This document shows positions 63,651-64,000 of a stretch of DNA of 64,000 nt, piece by piece; position 1 is the stretch's first letter, and each line of letters starts with the position of its first letter. Origin of the DNA: Gorillibacterium timonense (GTDB taxonomy: Bacteria > Bacillota > Bacilli > Paenibacillales > NBRC-103111); the NCBI RefSeq assembly GCF_001457415.1, contig NZ_LN881724.1:2294001-2358000 (forward strand), given 5' to 3'. A program made the translations under genes and the position numbers. Under the pieces are notes generated by a model, which saw nothing but the letters and a program-made list of their open reading frames with translations, ran no database searches and was not told the origin of the DNA.

Positions 63651-64000
63651 CGTCCCGGCACCTCGATCTTGTACCCGAGTCCCCGGACAGTCTCAATGCT
63701 GAAATCCTCTTCATAGGCGGAGAAACGCTGGCGCAGCCGCTTGATGTGAACATCCACGGTTCGGTCGTCTCCTTCGTAATCCGCTCCCCAGATGAGCCGG
63801 ATCAGCTCTTCGCGGGAAAAGACCCTTCCCGGAAATTGAGCCAGCTGCGACAAAAGCTCAAGCTCCTTAAGCGGCAGCAGAAAGACCGTGTCTCCGTCGG
63901 TCACCTCTGCCGTCTTTCGGTCGATGACAATCCGATTCATACGGATGCGATCATTTGAGGTGCGCAGGTAACGCCGAAAAAGCGCCTTAATCCGAAACAG
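63647..64000 (-). CDS. hssR: Response regulator HssR, C-terminal part (cut by window end)
   Basis: The 117 visible residues end an OmpR-type regulator: the end of the receiver (LFRIKALFRRYL) and the whole winged-helix DNA-binding domain (KTAEVTDGDTVFLLPLKELE, LLSQLAQFPGRVFSREELIR, TVDVHIKRLRQRF, VRGLGYKIE). The gene continues past the right edge (no start seen; an internal ATG at 63940 is not the start). Overlaps hssS by four bases. Would bind the direct repeat before hrtB when phosphorylated. Confidence 0.88.
   Translation of the reverse strand: MFRIKALFRRYLRTSNDRIRMNRIVIDRKTAEVTDGDTVFLLPLKELELLSQLAQFPGRVFSREELIRLIWGADYEGDDRTVDVHIKRLRQRFSAYEEDFSIETVRGLGYKIEVPGR

Noticed and set aside
62040..63716. 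Very long antisense open frame (over 500 codons) opposite the HssS and HrtB genes
   Set aside because: It is a shadow of GC-rich codon usage in the real genes on the other strand; the product is His/Leu/Arg-biased and matches no fold.

Overview
The window looks like chromosome from a low-to-mid GC Gram-positive bacterium of the Paenibacillaceae (Paenibacillus, Cohnella or a close relative). This is an inference from content: strong AGGAGG-type ribosome binding sites before most genes, a thermolysin-type M4 protease, two secreted proteins of the copper-amine-oxidase-N 'stalk' kind, a GH5-X2-CBM46 cellulase, VanW, Hss/Hrt and many AraC, TetR, MerR and LysR regulators. No rRNA, tRNA or CRISPR array was seen. 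Genes are short operons, many with 4-base ATGA overlaps, separated by clear intrinsic terminators.

Layout. (1) 1-5.9 kb is a strikingly AT-rich defence island on the minus strand: a frameshifted DUF2971 gene, a Gabija-type pair (OLD/TOPRIM nuclease plus UvrD-like helicase) and a small four-helix membrane protein. (2) 6-14.3 kb: LysR regulator with a divergent esterase, PhzF, a TetR-M29 aminopeptidase pair, a class 3 lipase, a deleted GNAT gene, an AT-rich gene ghost and an M4 metalloprotease. (3) 14.4-21 kb: a polysaccharide locus in which LysR sits between two divergent units, CE2-like esterase -> lipoprotein SGNH esterase -> surface GH5 cellulase on one side and LysR -> a third SGNH esterase on the other. 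(4) 21-32 kb: small accessory units (GNATs, 2H phosphoesterase, AraC-GyrI, MerR with a small membrane protein, AraC-MFS-isochorismatase, stalk-domain protein, TetR-hydrolase, CBS protein). (5) 32-37 kb: selD-mnmH for tRNA selenouridine, then a TetR/MATE divergent pair with three operator repeats. (6) 37-48.6 kb: lipoproteins, epoxide hydrolase, acetate-type transporter, phosphotransferase, LacI-ROK sugar kinase, CBS/methyltransferase/PLP lyase run, an IS3-family relic and a DUF998 gene with a MerR-type promoter. (7) 48.8-64 kb: three ABC export modules: an LnrJKLMN-like two-component/ABC-2 set, a MacB-like set in which an 810-residue Ig-like membrane protein replaces the usual adaptor, and an HssRS-HrtBA haem sensing and efflux system cut by the right edge.

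The points most worth a second look are the Gabija island with its attached membrane protein, the DUF2971 frameshift lying exactly on a slippery heptamer, the esterase/cellulase locus, the ABC unit with the 810-residue protein (whose first domain is encoded by a low-GC patch), the HssR-type direct repeat before hrtB, the MerR-type promoter before the DUF998 gene, and the IS3 relic. I did not find an obviously new multi-gene system; the best candidates for something undescribed are the third gene of the Gabija island and the 810-residue ABC partner.
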